Assembly (NCBI GenBank): GCA_905221605.1
Contig: CAJNDS010002749.1
Span: 1 to 64,000, forward strand
Direction of reading: 5' to 3'
DNA from: Symbiodinium natans
Taxonomy: Eukaryota; Sar; Dinophyceae; Suessiales; Symbiodiniaceae
DNA length: 64,000 nucleotides
The notes under the pieces were generated by a model. That model was not told the DNA's origin and ran no database searches. It saw only the letters and a program-made list of their open reading frames with translations. Shown here in pieces: positions 23,901-34,679 of the stretch. The stretch's first letter is position 1; the number at the start of each line of letters is the position of its first letter. The position numbers and the translations under genes are program-made.

Positions 23901-24180
23901 CGTTTGGGTTCCGAAACTCAGCCTCGTGATGTCTCGTACAGAGCAGCTCAGGGCGGTTTGGGCTTTAGGGTCAAGGACGTACACTTTGGAGCTTGGGGCC
24001 GGGGGGTATCTTTTTCATCAATGTCTCCTCCTAAACCCTAAACCCTAAACCCTAAACCCTAAACCCTAAACCCTAAACCCTAAACCCTAAACCCTAAACC
24101 CTAAACCCTAAACCCTAAACCGGGTATCTTTTTATCAATGTCTCCTCACGGAAGATAACAGCTTCCGAGCCGCGAAAGGA
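20920..24180. repeat. ITS patchwork with unique pieces
   Basis: TTTAGGG arrays lie at 21225-21275, 21365-21410, 21980-22000 and 22215-22265; CCCTAAA arrays lie at 23118-23187, 23313-23388 and 24032-24120. The phrase TCATCTTGGAGCTAACAGGG occurs twice (about 21027 and 21158). The unique piece at 22270-23100 has a short plus-strand frame at about 22811-22982 with LAEALQMLFGLLSERYFREF that could be an exon; I cannot name it. Confidence 0.6.
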
Positions 24181-24188
24181 CGGGTTGG

Positions 24189-24423
24189 TCAATAGATCCT
24201 TTTGGCGAAGGCGCGTGCTCGTTCCTTTAGCATCAACTTGCCAATCTTAGTAGCCCAGTAAACATATTATAATAAGCGCGCCCTTGTTTTTGGGTGGTTT
24301 ACTTTATAAGAGGCGGCCTGGAACCAAAAATAGGGGTAAAGGGTATTGTTGGGCTACCAAGCAATGGTGTAGCTCATGGGACAGCCGCGAGCAGGAATTT
24401 TGCGATATTCTCTTGGTTGTGGA
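24189..24423 (-). CDS. 3' end of an unrecognised gene, split by introner A
   Basis: On the minus strand, an open stretch with REYRKIPARGCPMSYTI (about 24366-24423) is interrupted by the inverted-repeat element at 24246-24361 and resumes in frame as GKLMLKERARAFAKRIY before a TGA at 24189-24191. The 4-bp sequence CAAT flanks the element on both sides. The two pieces together read as a basic C-terminal tail. The upstream part is missing: an ITS lies at about 24425-24465. It may or may not belong to the membrane-protein gene just upstream (stop at 24647). Confidence 0.45.
24246..24361. mobile_element. Introner A (116 bp, CAAT TSD)
   Basis: Starts CTTAGTAGCCCAGTA and ends with TGTTGGGCTACCAAG, an imperfect terminal inverted repeat of the CTTGGTAGCCCAG family. 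The 4-bp CAAT is duplicated at 24242-24245 and 24362-24365. On the gene (minus) strand a GC...AG intron leaves the flanking frame open. Unlike the other cases the TSD on the gene strand is ATTG and does not begin with G. Confidence 0.75.
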
Positions 24424-24646
24424 AAGGGCTTAGGGCTAAGGGCTTAGGGCTTAGGGTTTAGGGTGCTGGAAAAGATGGTTCAAAGACCCGGGTACAAGGT
24501 GCAGTGCACACTTGCGGTCTAACTGATGCTTCGCATGTGGGGTCTAGAAGGAATAGTCGGCGATGAGTCAGCGAAGCTTTTTTCATCTTCCGGTCGACTG
24601 CAAGGCTCAGCCACTTGCAAACCTGGCGGGCCCTCCAACAGGAAAC

Positions 24647-25787
24647 TTAACAGAAATGCTCATTGCCATCCTCGTCTTTCCCGCGACTGTGTTTGCATGG
24701 GTTAACGCTGTCATTCTCGACGAAGACAACAAGGCACGCGATCCCGACAATCGCGACGAGCTTTGCAATGCCCATGATCACCTCGACAGCGCCGGCACAT
24801 TTCCTTAGTTGCTGAGTTCATAAGCCCCAAAAAAGTGCACACGTTTAGTTGTATAGGGGATTGTACAGTATAGTAAAGTGTGCTCACTCAGCTACTAAGT
24901 TTCCACTTGTAGGACATAGTCGGCACATCTTGGACCAGCTGCTTCGCGGCACTGCCTGAGGTGACGGCATGGAGCGTGTCATCAATCTGGAGGATGAACG
25001 TCATCCCAACACAGTTGAGAACAAGATCCGTGTTAGTCTCTGATCCTTGGCACCCCAGAAACCATGTTACAATAAGGGCACCCCTTTTTTGGTTGGTTCA
25101 ATTAGAAGGGAACCCCTGAACCCCAAAAAAAGGGGAAAAGGGGCACCACTGGGCTACCAAGCATCTGAGTATGAAGCCGATGCCCACAATGCCGACCCAC
25201 AGAGCCACGAGAAGCTTGCACGCGACGACGAAAACTCCCCAGAGCTTCACCGGCTTCAGCAGAACATCAGCGCCTGCAGCTTTATCGTCGGAAAGCTGTG
25301 GCCCTAGGCTCGAATCCGCGCTCGAATCGTCGTCGGAGGGGGCTGCCGGAGGTGGCGTCTCAGCGTTGGCGGATGGGTACTTGATTTCTTCTGCCACATA
25401 GAGCCACGCAGCCATCGACAGAGTCTCCTGCAGCTCCTTGAACATCTCAGCGAGGAAGACCCCGACCACCATCCATTGCAGTTGTACGCATATGCCGTGA
25501 CACTTCTCCACGTATTTATACTCACGTTTTACATAGCCCATGACGCTGATCTGGACTCCGGCGCCGATACACCAGGACAGAATCTCCAGCACAAAAGTCG
25601 CGAGCGCTACGTAAAAATCGTAACTATACCACTCAAGCGCACCTGCTCTGCAGTCTCTGACAAGAGCGTGCACCACAAGAATGGCGGAGGTGTAGGTGCA
25701 CGGTGGCAGCCGGAAGGTATACCCTTTCTCTGCGCTCAGCGTTATAGAGCTGTTGAGGACATGGAGCCGAGCCCCAGACTCCCCCAT
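24647..25787 (-). CDS. Multi-pass membrane protein, three exons
   Basis: Exons on the minus strand are 25787-25166, 25045-24904 and 24803-24647 (TAA stop). Spliced length is 921 nt, 306 residues. Hydrophobic segments are visible near FYVALATFVLEILSW, QWMVVGVFLAEMF, LWGVFVVACKLLVALWVGIV, LNCVGMTFILQI and KLVAIVGIACLVVFV. A low-complexity Pro/Ala/Asp/Ser loop lies between the second and third. Exon 2 begins SETNTDLVLNCVGMTFILQI, a phrase I associate with dinoflagellate multi-pass membrane proteins. Both introns are inverted-repeat elements. The ATG at 25787 lies just downstream of an ITS, so the true N-terminus may be lost. Transport or channel function cannot be assigned. Confidence 0.7.
24804..24899. 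mobile_element. Introner H (96 bp, TTTC TSD)
   Basis: CTTAGTTGCTGAGTTC at the left and its inverse (right end GAGTGAGC... read as CTTAGTAGCTGAGT on the other strand) give a 14-bp terminal inverted repeat with one mismatch. TTTC is duplicated at 24800-24803 and 24900-24903. On the gene strand the TSD is GAAA. It gives a GA...AG intron, and removing element plus one TSD joins ...AAG TG and G AAA TGT in frame. Confidence 0.85.
25046..25161. mobile_element. Introner B (116 bp)
   Basis: Begins CTTGGCACCCCAGAAACC and ends GGCACCACTGGGCTACCAAG, so the termini are inverted repeats of the CTTGGTAGCCCAG family. Flanks are GATC (25042-25045) and CATC (25162-25165), a 3-of-4 match. On the gene strand the intron is GA...AG and joins CTC A with GA TCA in frame between exons 1 and 2 of the membrane-protein gene. 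Confidence 0.8.
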
Positions 25788-25799
25788 GAGGGATTCAGG

Positions 25800-28300
25800 G
25801 TTCAGGGTTTATAGGAACCCTAAACCCTAAACCGTAAACCCTAAACCCTAGAACCTAAATTTAGGGTTGCAGCGAGAGAGGATTCCAGGGTTTAGGGTTT
25901 AGGGTTTAGAGCCCTACATGCTTGAACCACACAACCCGGACCATTCCCTCGGCATGTCTTCCTTGCTCGTAACAGGGAAGTGGCGAGATTTGGGATGCCT
26001 AGGGATTAGGGTTTAGGGTTTAAGGTCTAGGGTTTAGCGTTTAGGGTAATTTTTCCGCGAAAAGGGTTGCATAGCTCTGTCGACGAAGAACGACCGAAGA
26101 TTGACTTGCACCATTGAGGGGGTTTAGGGTTTAAGGTTTAGAGTTTCGTCGCTCACTCTCGCACAAGGCAGTCGGTCCGAATAGGCTGTATAGGCTCATC
26201 GGAGTCCAAAACCAAGCAGCTGTATGGGCCTCAAGGGAAAACCACAGGAAACCCAATCCGCCCCCCCCCCCCCCCCCCCGGCCCAACTACTACATCGGCG
26301 CTGGGCTCCTGCATTGAAACACATCATACTTCACAGTCACTGTTTAGGGTTTATAACACAGAACTCTATGTCTGTAACCCGAAGCATGACGGCCACTGGA
26401 CCTTTTGCAATGGATGTGCCTTTTTGACCCAGGCTCCTTGCATCTCGCGCTGCATACACTGCAAGGGTTTTGGGCTTGAGGTTTGGCAGGGTTCATCAGG
26501 GTCGTTGTTTTAGGGCTTATGGGTTTAGAGCTCAAGGGGAACCGACCGAGCGCTTCATTCTCGCTCAAGCAGCGGCTCTCCTGGGCGTCGCCAGCCCTTT
26601 AGACACTGACCTGAGTGTTCAGATGCCCAGAACGTCCAACAGGCCGGTAAACTGAAACAAGAGTCACCTAGGAATAACAAAGGGTGCCCTGTTTGGTTTA
26701 AAGGGGCTGATCAGGGAACGCCTGGGTCGTTGCTGCACTTCCCAGTTTTGGGCCAAGGGGGCTTGCGGTTAGGGCTCAGAAGGCCCGGCCGAGCGGTTTC
26801 CCACAAGACTCGTCAACATCGGTCTCAAACACATGCCGTCCTTAACCCTCCCCAACTGGTGCTGTCGTCCCTAAACCCTAAACCCTAAACCCTAAACCCT
26901 AAACCCTACACCCTAAACCCTACACCCTAAACCCTAAACCCTACACCCTAAACCCTACACCCTAAACCCTAAACCCTAAACCCTTACCCTAAACCCTAAA
27001 CCCTAAACCCTAAACCCTCGCGGCCCTCAAGCAACTCGCCGAGGCGCAGCATCGCGCGCATGCCCCGGGGGGCTGTGGTGCCGCAGCTGCAGACCTTGCG
27101 GCCGTGACCCTTCCCGCAGGCGCCTGGTCCGTTGGAAGGGTTTTGAAGGAAGGCGTCGGAGCATGGGGGGGGCGGAGGATTCAGGACTACGCCTTAAGAA
27201 CCAAAAAGACTTTGTTTGACACTTAGAAGGTCCCTAAACAACTTCCGAAAAATGGTAGGTTTTGGGGCTCTTAAGGTTGGATTTGGACGCGAGGAGTTCG
27301 AGTTTAGGTGCGCAGTCTGAAAACCTCGGGGCTGGATCTTTGGGTTAAGGACTTTGGGAGTCGAAATCAGGCTTGTAGGGTTGAAGGTTTTAGAGGGGTT
27401 CCTGGTGTTGTTTGGAGGGTTTGGGGTTTTAGGGCTTCGGGAGTCGGATCTGAGCGTCCAGAAATCGCTGGGAGGCGCTGGGGCTCTCTCAGGTCTGCCC
27501 TGATTGGCAAGAACTCTAAATCCCAAAGCCTCCTCAAACACCTAAAGCAGAGGCCTCGGGAGGCTTTGAAGAAGGCGCCGCACCTGTGTTCTTCAGATGG
27601 ATAACAGGGCCTGTTCTTCGTTTTCGGGTTTAGGGTTTCGTGCTTTGGGTCAGGCGAGCAGACGCTCCCTTGCCGTGGCTGAGCAGTACTCCCCCGAACA
27701 CATCCAAACACCCTTACCCATGTTTTCAAACCTTGAACCAAGTGTCTTGTCCTCATCAGCCCCGATATACACCCCTTGAACCCCCAACCCTAAGCTCAAC
27801 CTAAGAAACCTCGTCGCAGACTGCGTCCCTGGGGGGCGCCATCATTTGGGGGGCCTGACTAATTAGAAGAGGGTTTTGGGGGGATAGTTTAGTATAAATG
27901 TATCGGGACCAGAAGGGAATAGTATTCAGCAGTTATTCCCGACTCCTAAAGCAGGGCTTGCGATACCCCCCAAACCCTTCCAATCCCGCAACGGAGCCTG
28001 GACCAGTGCAGCTGAAACTGGCTCTGGGTGTGGTGCCCTGCGGTTTAGGGTTTAGGGGTTTAGGGGTTCAGGGGTTGAGGGGTTGAGGGGTTTAGGGGTT
28101 GAGGGGTTTAGTGGTTGAGAGGTTGAGGGATTGAGGGGTTGATGGGTTGAGGGGTTTGCGGTTTTACGGGTTTAGGGATTGTGTCGTTTCGGGTTTAGGG
28201 TTGACAGCCGGGGGTTCAGCCAGGTTCGGGTCCAGCAAAAGCACCCTAGACCATGCAAACTGGGTGAGAAGGCGATTTCAGAGGTGTAGGACACATTTCG
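25800..28300. repeat. ITS patchwork with unique pieces
   Basis: ITS lie at 25815-25860, 25890-25910, 26000-26045, 26872-27018 (a long CCCTAAA array with CCCTACA variants) and 28040-28200 (GGGGTTGA/GGGGTTTA variants). A remnant like introner D (CCTAGGAATAACAAAGGGTG) starts at about 26670, with a short open frame before it (LAQAAALLGVASPLDTD on plus, about 26545-26655). 27857-27950 is copy 2 of the GGGTCGGAATA family. No complete gene. Confidence 0.6.
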
Positions 28301-28304
28301 ACTG

Positions 28305-28700
28305 GTGAAGGGATCTAGTCACAATCTAGTCCTGAAGCTGTGCTGGGCTGCGCGTAGAATGCTCCATAAGCTTGTGGGGGAAGTGTTGGATGGTTCCACA
28401 GCCTCGACACTCAGAGAACGTGCCTTGAGGGTTCGATGTGGCTTCTTGAATGAGTGGAGCAGTTTATCCGATTCTGCTCCCAACAATATCCAGTACATCT
28501 TTGCTCTGTTTTTCTTGGGGGGTGTAGAGGGCTGCATATCATTCCTTGGGTCAGGGGTCCTACACAAAGGGGGCCTTCTCATCTCCGAAAACTTCTTGAA
28601 CCTAACCCAAACTGCTTGGAACAACCCAAGACTTCCAGAAGCTTCCGGAAACTTCAAGAAACTACCCAAAGCTACCTGGCCCGCTATGGTAGGGTTTTAG
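28305..28700 (+). CDS. Open frame of 131 codons, uncertain
   Basis: An uninterrupted plus-strand frame from an ATG contains LVLKLCWAARRMLHKLVGEV and TLRERALRVRCGFLNEW, then drifts into lower-quality sequence. Part of it may be an exon. A minus-strand frame over the same bases is equally long, so coding strand is not secure. No family recognised. Confidence 0.25.
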   Translation: MKGSSHNLVLKLCWAARRMLHKLVGEVLDGSTASTLRERALRVRCGFLNEWSSLSDSAPNNIQYIFALFFLGGVEGCISFLGSGVLHKGGLLISENFLNLTQTAWNNPRLPEASGNFKKLPKATWPAMVGF

Positions 28701-28859
28701 CTTGTGCCTACCTGGAGTTTACGTGGGGTTTCCCCGGAGATTACCTGAGGTCTAGCTGGGGTTTATTTGGGGTGTAGGGTTAGGGTTAGCGTGGACCACA
28801 AAGAGATCAACTGCATCCCTGCATCACTTTCAACCTGAGCTGGCATCACTTGCAGAGGT

Positions 28860-30360
28860 TTTTGCTGTCGCAGTATGCCATCTTCTAAACCCCCGGAACC
28901 CGCAAAGCCTAAAGCAAGGAGAGGCCTCGGAAAGCTTCGGAGAGGGCGCGGCGCCTCTGAGATAGTGTGAGAGCTATTTTTTTTGCGGTTGAGGTCAGAC
29001 GTTCACAGTCCTGTCCGAGTCTCGGACTATCTCGGACTTCGGTCGTAAAGCAACACATGCCATGTGGACCTTTTTGCAACTTCTCGATTTGTGATGCCAT
29101 GTGGATTAAGGTTTAGGGCCGCTCCGCAGTCAACACAACAAGAACACAAAGAACAACAATCCCAGCTCAGGAACAGCAAAAAACACTAAACCCTGAACTT
29201 TCCCAAAGCCCCAACCCTGTGCAAGCCGTAGGCCCTGACAGTATGCAGCAAGCCTCGTCCAGAATGGGAGCTCGCCGCTGGCGTGGCGTCCTCCAGAAGC
29301 GGGCTCTGTCGAGCTCGAGGGTATTTTTCAGAAGTGTTTGGTGGGGGGGCTTAGGCTTGAGCCTGGGGCGAAAAGTCTCTAAACCTCAACCCTGAACTCC
29401 AGACCCCCCCCCCCAAAAAAAAAAAAAAAAAAAACAGGTCGTTAGCTCAGTGAAAGTCTCAACCGCCCCGCACGTATTTACCCCCCACCACATAACCGAG
29501 GCGTCTTATCTCGAGGTTGCGGATCGCCAGGGTTTTGCTTCAGAAAGCCACCTTGGCATCTCCACAACTTTAGGCAAAGCTGGTGTAATATAGGGGTCGG
29601 AATACTTACTAATGGTATTCCCTGATGGTCCCTCTATGATCTGGCATGACCCACATGGGGAGTACGCCTATCTGGGAAATACCCATCTCCCTCAGACCAG
29701 GTCACCGAAACCTCCCGATGCCTGTGTCCATTGCTCCAGGCGGTAGGTGCAGCTCAGTCTTCTTTGGGCAGTTCTGAATCCCGAAAATCTGAGGTACATC
29801 TTTGCTCGGGGCTGCACACCTCACTGAACCCGCAAAACCTCAACCATGGAGAGGCCTCGGAAAGCTTCGGAGAGGGCGCTGCGCCTGTGAGATGTTGGCA
29901 TTCAGCTTTGGATGGCGAGGCAGGGAGGGGGGGTAGGGTGTTTCTCTAGGGGTTAATCGCTCACGCCGCTCGGACAAGCCAGGGTGTAGGGTCGCCCCTT
30001 TGGGTCCAAAGCGACTGAAACCCAGACGCCACACAGTAGACCAAGTCTTAATCTCGGACCTCGAGACGTGAAGCAACACTGCACATCTTATGAGGAATGG
30101 TCCGGAGTCCACACAACAGCAACATCTAGAACAAACAACCCAGCTGCTGACCAGCACTACTCATCTTTACATCTCCGACGCAGGGTTCCAGCTTGTCTCC
30201 TAAACCCCGAACCGAAACCATAAAACCCCCTTAAGCCCCAAACCCCAAATCCCCTGCAAGCTGTGGACAGGCCATGACGGTTTAGAGTTTAGGGTTTACC
30301 GTTTACCCAGCAAGCCTCGTCCACAATGGGAGCTCTCCGCGGGCGTGGCGTCCTCCAGAA
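28860..30360. repeat. Tandem segmental duplication
   Basis: About 28880-29330 and 29810-30362 are diverged copies. Both hold GAGGCCTCGGAAAGCTTCGG followed by GAGAGGGCGC, a TCTCGGAC..AAGCAACAC segment, CACAACA..AAC..CCCAGCT, and CAGCAAGCCTCGTCCA.AATGGGAGCTC..GCGTGGCGTCCTCCAGAAGC in outline. A third partial relative (GAGGCCTCGGGAGGCTTTG) is at about 27551. No gene is recognised inside. An inverted copy of the GGGTCGGAATA element lies between them at 29594-29640. Confidence 0.7.
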
Positions 30361-30370
30361 GCAGGCACTA

Positions 30371-30454
30371 CTTGGAGCTACATGGGTGTAGGGTTCTAAG
30401 TATTCAAACTAGGTTTTCGGTACAGCTGCCGTATAACTACCATAAACCTCCAAG
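30371..30454. mobile_element. CTTGGAGG-family element
   Basis: CTTGGAGCTACATGGGTG at the left and ATAAACCTCCAAG at the right form an inverted repeat around about 84 bp. It interrupts the second copy of the segmental duplication just after CAGAAGCAGGCACTA, and the first copy lacks it. No clear target-site duplication. Confidence 0.55.
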
Positions 30455-31572
30455 TATTAGGCTTCAGGGTATCTATAAGATACTCAACTCCACCCCTACA
30501 CCCTCCAAGAGGCGGGTCCTGCGCCGGTGTCCTCAGATCGAGCCCATGTTTCGGTTTTAGGGTTTAAGGTTTAGGGCTTGGGGGTCCGCAGTGTGGGGTC
30601 TATAGGTTGATGGCTCGCTGCAGATACGTCCTTGTAATCATGCTGGCACGCACAAAGCAGAGGGAACACGCCAGACAGTAAAGCAACCATCGAACCTTAC
30701 GCGGCATGCCTGCCACTTGGGACATCCCTAAACCCTAAACCCCTAACCCTAAACCGTTCACTCAGGCTTCTCCGCTCCCGCCCGGTTGATTGCTCGAGCT
30801 TCTCACTAAGAACCTATGTTAAGTGCCTCTAGCTGTCGAGCCCATGCATCACTGATCTGATGGTACAAGAATCCTAAACCCTAAACCCCAGACCCTAAAC
30901 CCTAAACCTAAACCCTAAGCCCTAACCCTAAGCCCAAAACCCAAAACCCAAAACCCCAGGACCTCAGCAGCCATGCCCAGCCCGCATTTCACGAGGCTTA
31001 GGGTCCGGGTGGGGTGTGAAGAGGCGGCGGGCTCCGAAGAGTCAGGCAAAAGCAGCCCAAGAAACCCTAAGACCACAAAGGGTTTCGGGTTTAGGGTTTA
31101 GTGTTTCGGGTTTAGGGTTTCCGCAAAAGCCCAAAAGCCCAAAGCCCTCAAACCCTCAAACCTCTAGACCCTCAAACCCTCAAACCCCGAGACCTCAGCC
31201 AAGCATCTTCGGTCTCGGGCTGATCATCAAGGAAGCCTCTACACACCCCACCCACACACAACCCTAAACCCTAAACCCTCAACCCTAAACCCTAAAACCA
31301 CACACACACCCTAAAACCACACGCACACACACATCCCATCCCCAAATGTGATTGGTGTTGGGTTTGAGAAGGAAAGTATGGGCCATTTTGGGAACAGGTA
31401 TTTTGATCACCTACCACATGGCTCAAGCTGGGTTAGGGCTATGCTTGGGGAGTCGAGGTCCCAGACCGCTGCACCTTGAAACGACACATGCCGGGCTCGC
31501 GGCATGTCAGGAGATCAGGGGTGCACTTGCGGTCGGTTTTGTGCATGGTGGTTTACGGTTTAGGGTTTAGGG

Positions 31573-31808
31573 CTCACAGCAGCAAAGAAGATGATGCTCC
31601 GGCGCCCAGGCAGTTTTTGTTGCAGGGGCCACCTTCTTTGGGTTTCCAGAACCACCTCAGAAAGGTGAGGGGCAATATTCAGGGGCATGCAGCTATACAC
31701 CCACTTGGCCAAACGAAAGAGTCCCCCCAGCTTTGCCTTGATCTTCTCGCGGTCCACGCTGGCAAAGTCCCCGCATCCTCCGGCAAAGTTCTGGAAGTAC
31801 CCTCTAGA
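31573..31808 (-). pseudogene. Gene fragment ended by an ITS
   Basis: The minus strand reads GYFQNFAGGCGDFASVDREK, then KLGGLFRLAKWVYSCMPLN and HLSEVVLETQRRWPLQQKL, ending FFAAVS where the sequence turns directly into telomeric repeat (31572 and below). The repeat adds a few residues and a stop. It looks like a genuine protein fragment whose 3' part has been cut off and capped with TTTAGGG. The upstream boundary is also close to an ITS (about 31825). Family not recognised. Confidence 0.45.
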
Positions 31809-31897
31809 AGCCCAAACTCTAATAACCCTAAACCCTAAACCCTAAACCCTAAACCCCAAACCCTAAGCCCTAAACCCTAAACCGAAGCCCCAGGTCC

Positions 31898-32000
31898 CTA
31901 CTTGGAGGTTCATGGCGAGTTACAGAAGCAAGCTCATGAGAAGCCCTGTAGCTGGCAGACTGACTCCCTACTTGTTAGGTACCCATGAATCGCCAAGTAG
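31898..32000. mobile_element. CTTGGAGG-family element (~103 bp)
   Basis: CTACTTGGAGGTTCATGG at the left and CCATGAATCGCCAAGTAG at the right are inverted repeats (16 of 18 positions). The interior is unrelated to the other families. Flanks show no clean duplication; the left flank is a few bases from an ITS. Confidence 0.65.
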
Positions 32001-32209
32001 ATTTGATCCCTCTAATGTCCAAACCTGTTCTTGAAGAGACCTCAGCCCTGCCTTTTTATGCATCCGGGCTATGACGTCCTGGCCAGAAAATTTCAACAAA
32101 CATCCCCGGAGCTAGCAAAGGCAACCCTGAACCCGAAACCCCAAACCCTTTAGCATCACGCTTGCCTGCGTCCGCGCCCGGTTAGACCCCGCTGACTGGT
32201 GCAAAAGAA

Positions 32210-32825
32210 CCCGAGACCCGAAACCCTAAACCCCAAAACCCTAAAACCCTAAATCCATAAACCCAAAACTTAAAACCCTAAAACCCTAAAACCATAAATC
32301 GTAAAAACCCCAAACCCTAAAACCCTGAACCCGAAAACCCCTAAACCCGAAACCCCGAAACCCTAAACCCCAAACCCTAAACCCCTAAACCCTGGAGCCC
32401 TGAACCCTAAAACCTAAGTCCAAAAGCATAAAACGCTAAACCCTAAACCCCAAAACCCCTAAACCCCTCCCTAAAGCCCTAAACCCTAAAGCCCTAAACC
32501 CCTAAACCCTAAAGCCCTAAACCCTAAAAGCCTAAACCCTAAACCCCTAAACCCTAAAGCCCTAAACCCTAAACCCTAAGTCCTAAACTCTAAAACCCAA
32601 AAACCCTAAAACCCCAAAACCTAAACCTCCATCACTAGACCCTAAACCCTAAAGCCCTAAACCCTAAAGCCCTAAACCCTAAACTCGAAAACCTAAAAAC
32701 CCTAAAACCCAAGAACCCTAAAACCTAAACCTCCATCACTAGACCCTAAACCCTAAGTCCTAAACCCTGAAACCCTAAAGCCCTAAACCCTAAACTTCTA
32801 GCCCTAAACCCTAAACCCTGAACCC
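32210..32825 (-). repeat. Long degenerate ITS
   Basis: About 600 bp made almost only of CCCTAAA variants: CCCTAAAA, CCCCTAAA, AGCCCTAAA, CCCTGAA, CATAAA. It contains an internal duplication of CTAAACCTCCATCACTAGAC (about 32620-32640 and 32720-32745). This is the most decayed telomeric block of the window and probably the oldest. Confidence 0.9.
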
Positions 32826-32829
32826 AACA

Positions 32830-34640
32830 TGGCCTCTGAGCACCGAGTCGGCACTCGCGGCGCGCCGGGGTGCCGCGCACACCTCTCTGGAGGAGGGCGC
32901 AGAGTTTTTTTTTAATTTGAATTTGTAGTTTTTTCTATTCTTTTTTTATGTTCTCTTATACGTATATATATATATGTATACATCAATAAATAAATAAATA
33001 AATAAATATATATATATATACACATACATATATAGATATATTTGTTTCTGTTTCTTGCTTTCCTTTTTCTGTTTTTTTTTGAGGGGGGGAGTCGGGTTGG
33101 GGTCTCGAGTTTTTGTGTTTTCGGGTTCAGGGTTCAGGGGTTTAGGGTTTAGGGGAGTTCCAAAAAACCTTGAAGCCCTGTTGTAATTCTTATCCGCATG
33201 GCCAAGCCTCGCCAGGGTCTTGCGCGGCCGATGATGGGACCTGGGCAAGCGGTGCCGTCGGGCATCAGGGTCTAGAGTTTCTTGGTTGCTCTTTAACCCC
33301 CCCCCCCACCAATAAAGGTTTAACGTTTAGCTCCCTTAATCTGTGAAATTAGAGAAACCCTAAACTTATAAAGTGCTAAAGTTGTAGTAAAGTCCCACCT
33401 AGGTTTAGGAGTCGAGTTTGAGGCTTGCCAGGTCCTTCTAGCAAAACAGTACCACCAGGTGCCTCATTAATGAAAAGAGTAAGGGTCAAGTAAGGGTGTC
33501 ACAGGGCTCCTCAGGAAGGACTACAAACTATCAGGAACTAGCAAATCTCAGACGTGAACCAGGCGGGAATTTTCAATATCGGCGGCGCTCGAAATGGGAA
33601 ACAGCAAGAGGTAGAGATTGCAGTATGGCAACGACTAGGCCAAGAGCCCAAACCGGCAATACTGAGTACCCAGTGCTAGGACCCAATCCTGATCGCCGCT
33701 GGAACAGTGCCAAAGCCTTTATTGGCAAGAGGATTGCTTTGCAAATGGTGTCACCTACTGGCGCTGGGAGCTCACAAGCTGCATGTCGTTCCTGAGTCTC
33801 CCACACCCTAACCCTCAAACCTTAAAACCCTCAACCCTCAACTCTCAACCCGCAACCCGCAAACCTCAACCCTCAACCCGCAACCCGCAAACCTCAACCC
33901 TCAACCTTCAACCCTCAACCCTCAACCCACACCTTCAGGGGACAACCGTACACCCTAAACTCTGCAACCCTCATGTGGGCCCTAAAGGGAAAAAGGGAGG
34001 CATCCAACCGCCTGTGCTTAGGGCCGTTGCCTGTATGTCTTGATGGGCCCACTGCAAAGCCAAATGGCCAAGTTCGCAAGATGGTGCCTTTTGGGGAAAA
34101 ACTTTGTCTAAGGCTCCGTATCCTTGTAGGGGCCAAGAGTTACCATAGCTGGCCCACAATTGCAACCCACCCTACGCCCTAAACCCTAAACCCTAACCCT
34201 AAACCCTAAACCCTAAACCCTAAACCCTGAACCCTAAACCCTAAACCCTGAACCCTAAACCCTAAACCCTGAACTTTGGGATCCAACGGTTTCGGGGACT
34301 GAAGGCTTGAAGCAGCTCCCCAAGCTCCGCGCTGGCGCGTGCGTCATGGAACGCCTCCGCAGCGGGTCCTGTGCTGTCGGCAGCGCTCCTGCGCATTGCA
34401 GGGAACCTCAGCCCCTGAATTCCCTTCAAACTGTCTAGGGTTTAGGGTTTAGGGTTTAGGGTTTAGGGTTTAGCCCCCTTCAAACCTCGGGTTGTTTTTC
34501 CCTCCTGCACAGCTGGGGCGAATCCACTTCGTGTTTAGGGTTTAGGGGTTAAGGGCTGAGCCCCTCAACCACCAAAATCCTACACGCAACGAACCCGCGC
34601 CTCCCAGACGTTCTTTGGACCCCTTCTGGGTTTTAGGGTT
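32830..34640. other. Mixed unique sequence and ITS
   Basis: 32960-33040 is a (TAAA)n/(TA)n microsatellite. 33800-33930 is a degenerate CAACCCTCAAC/CAACCCGCAA repeat. CCCTAAA/CCCTGAA arrays lie at 34170-34272, and a TTTTAGGG (8-bp) array at 34630-34668. An open plus-strand frame at 33496-33795 (99 codons) is polar and unrecognised; I do not trust it as a gene. Confidence 0.55.
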
Positions 34641-34679
34641 TTAGGGTTTTAGGGTTTTAGGGTTTTAGGGAGGCATTCC

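Noticed and set aside
32946-33248. 100-codon minus-strand frame
   Set aside because: It reads through (TA)n/(TAAA)n microsatellite and poly-K sequence.
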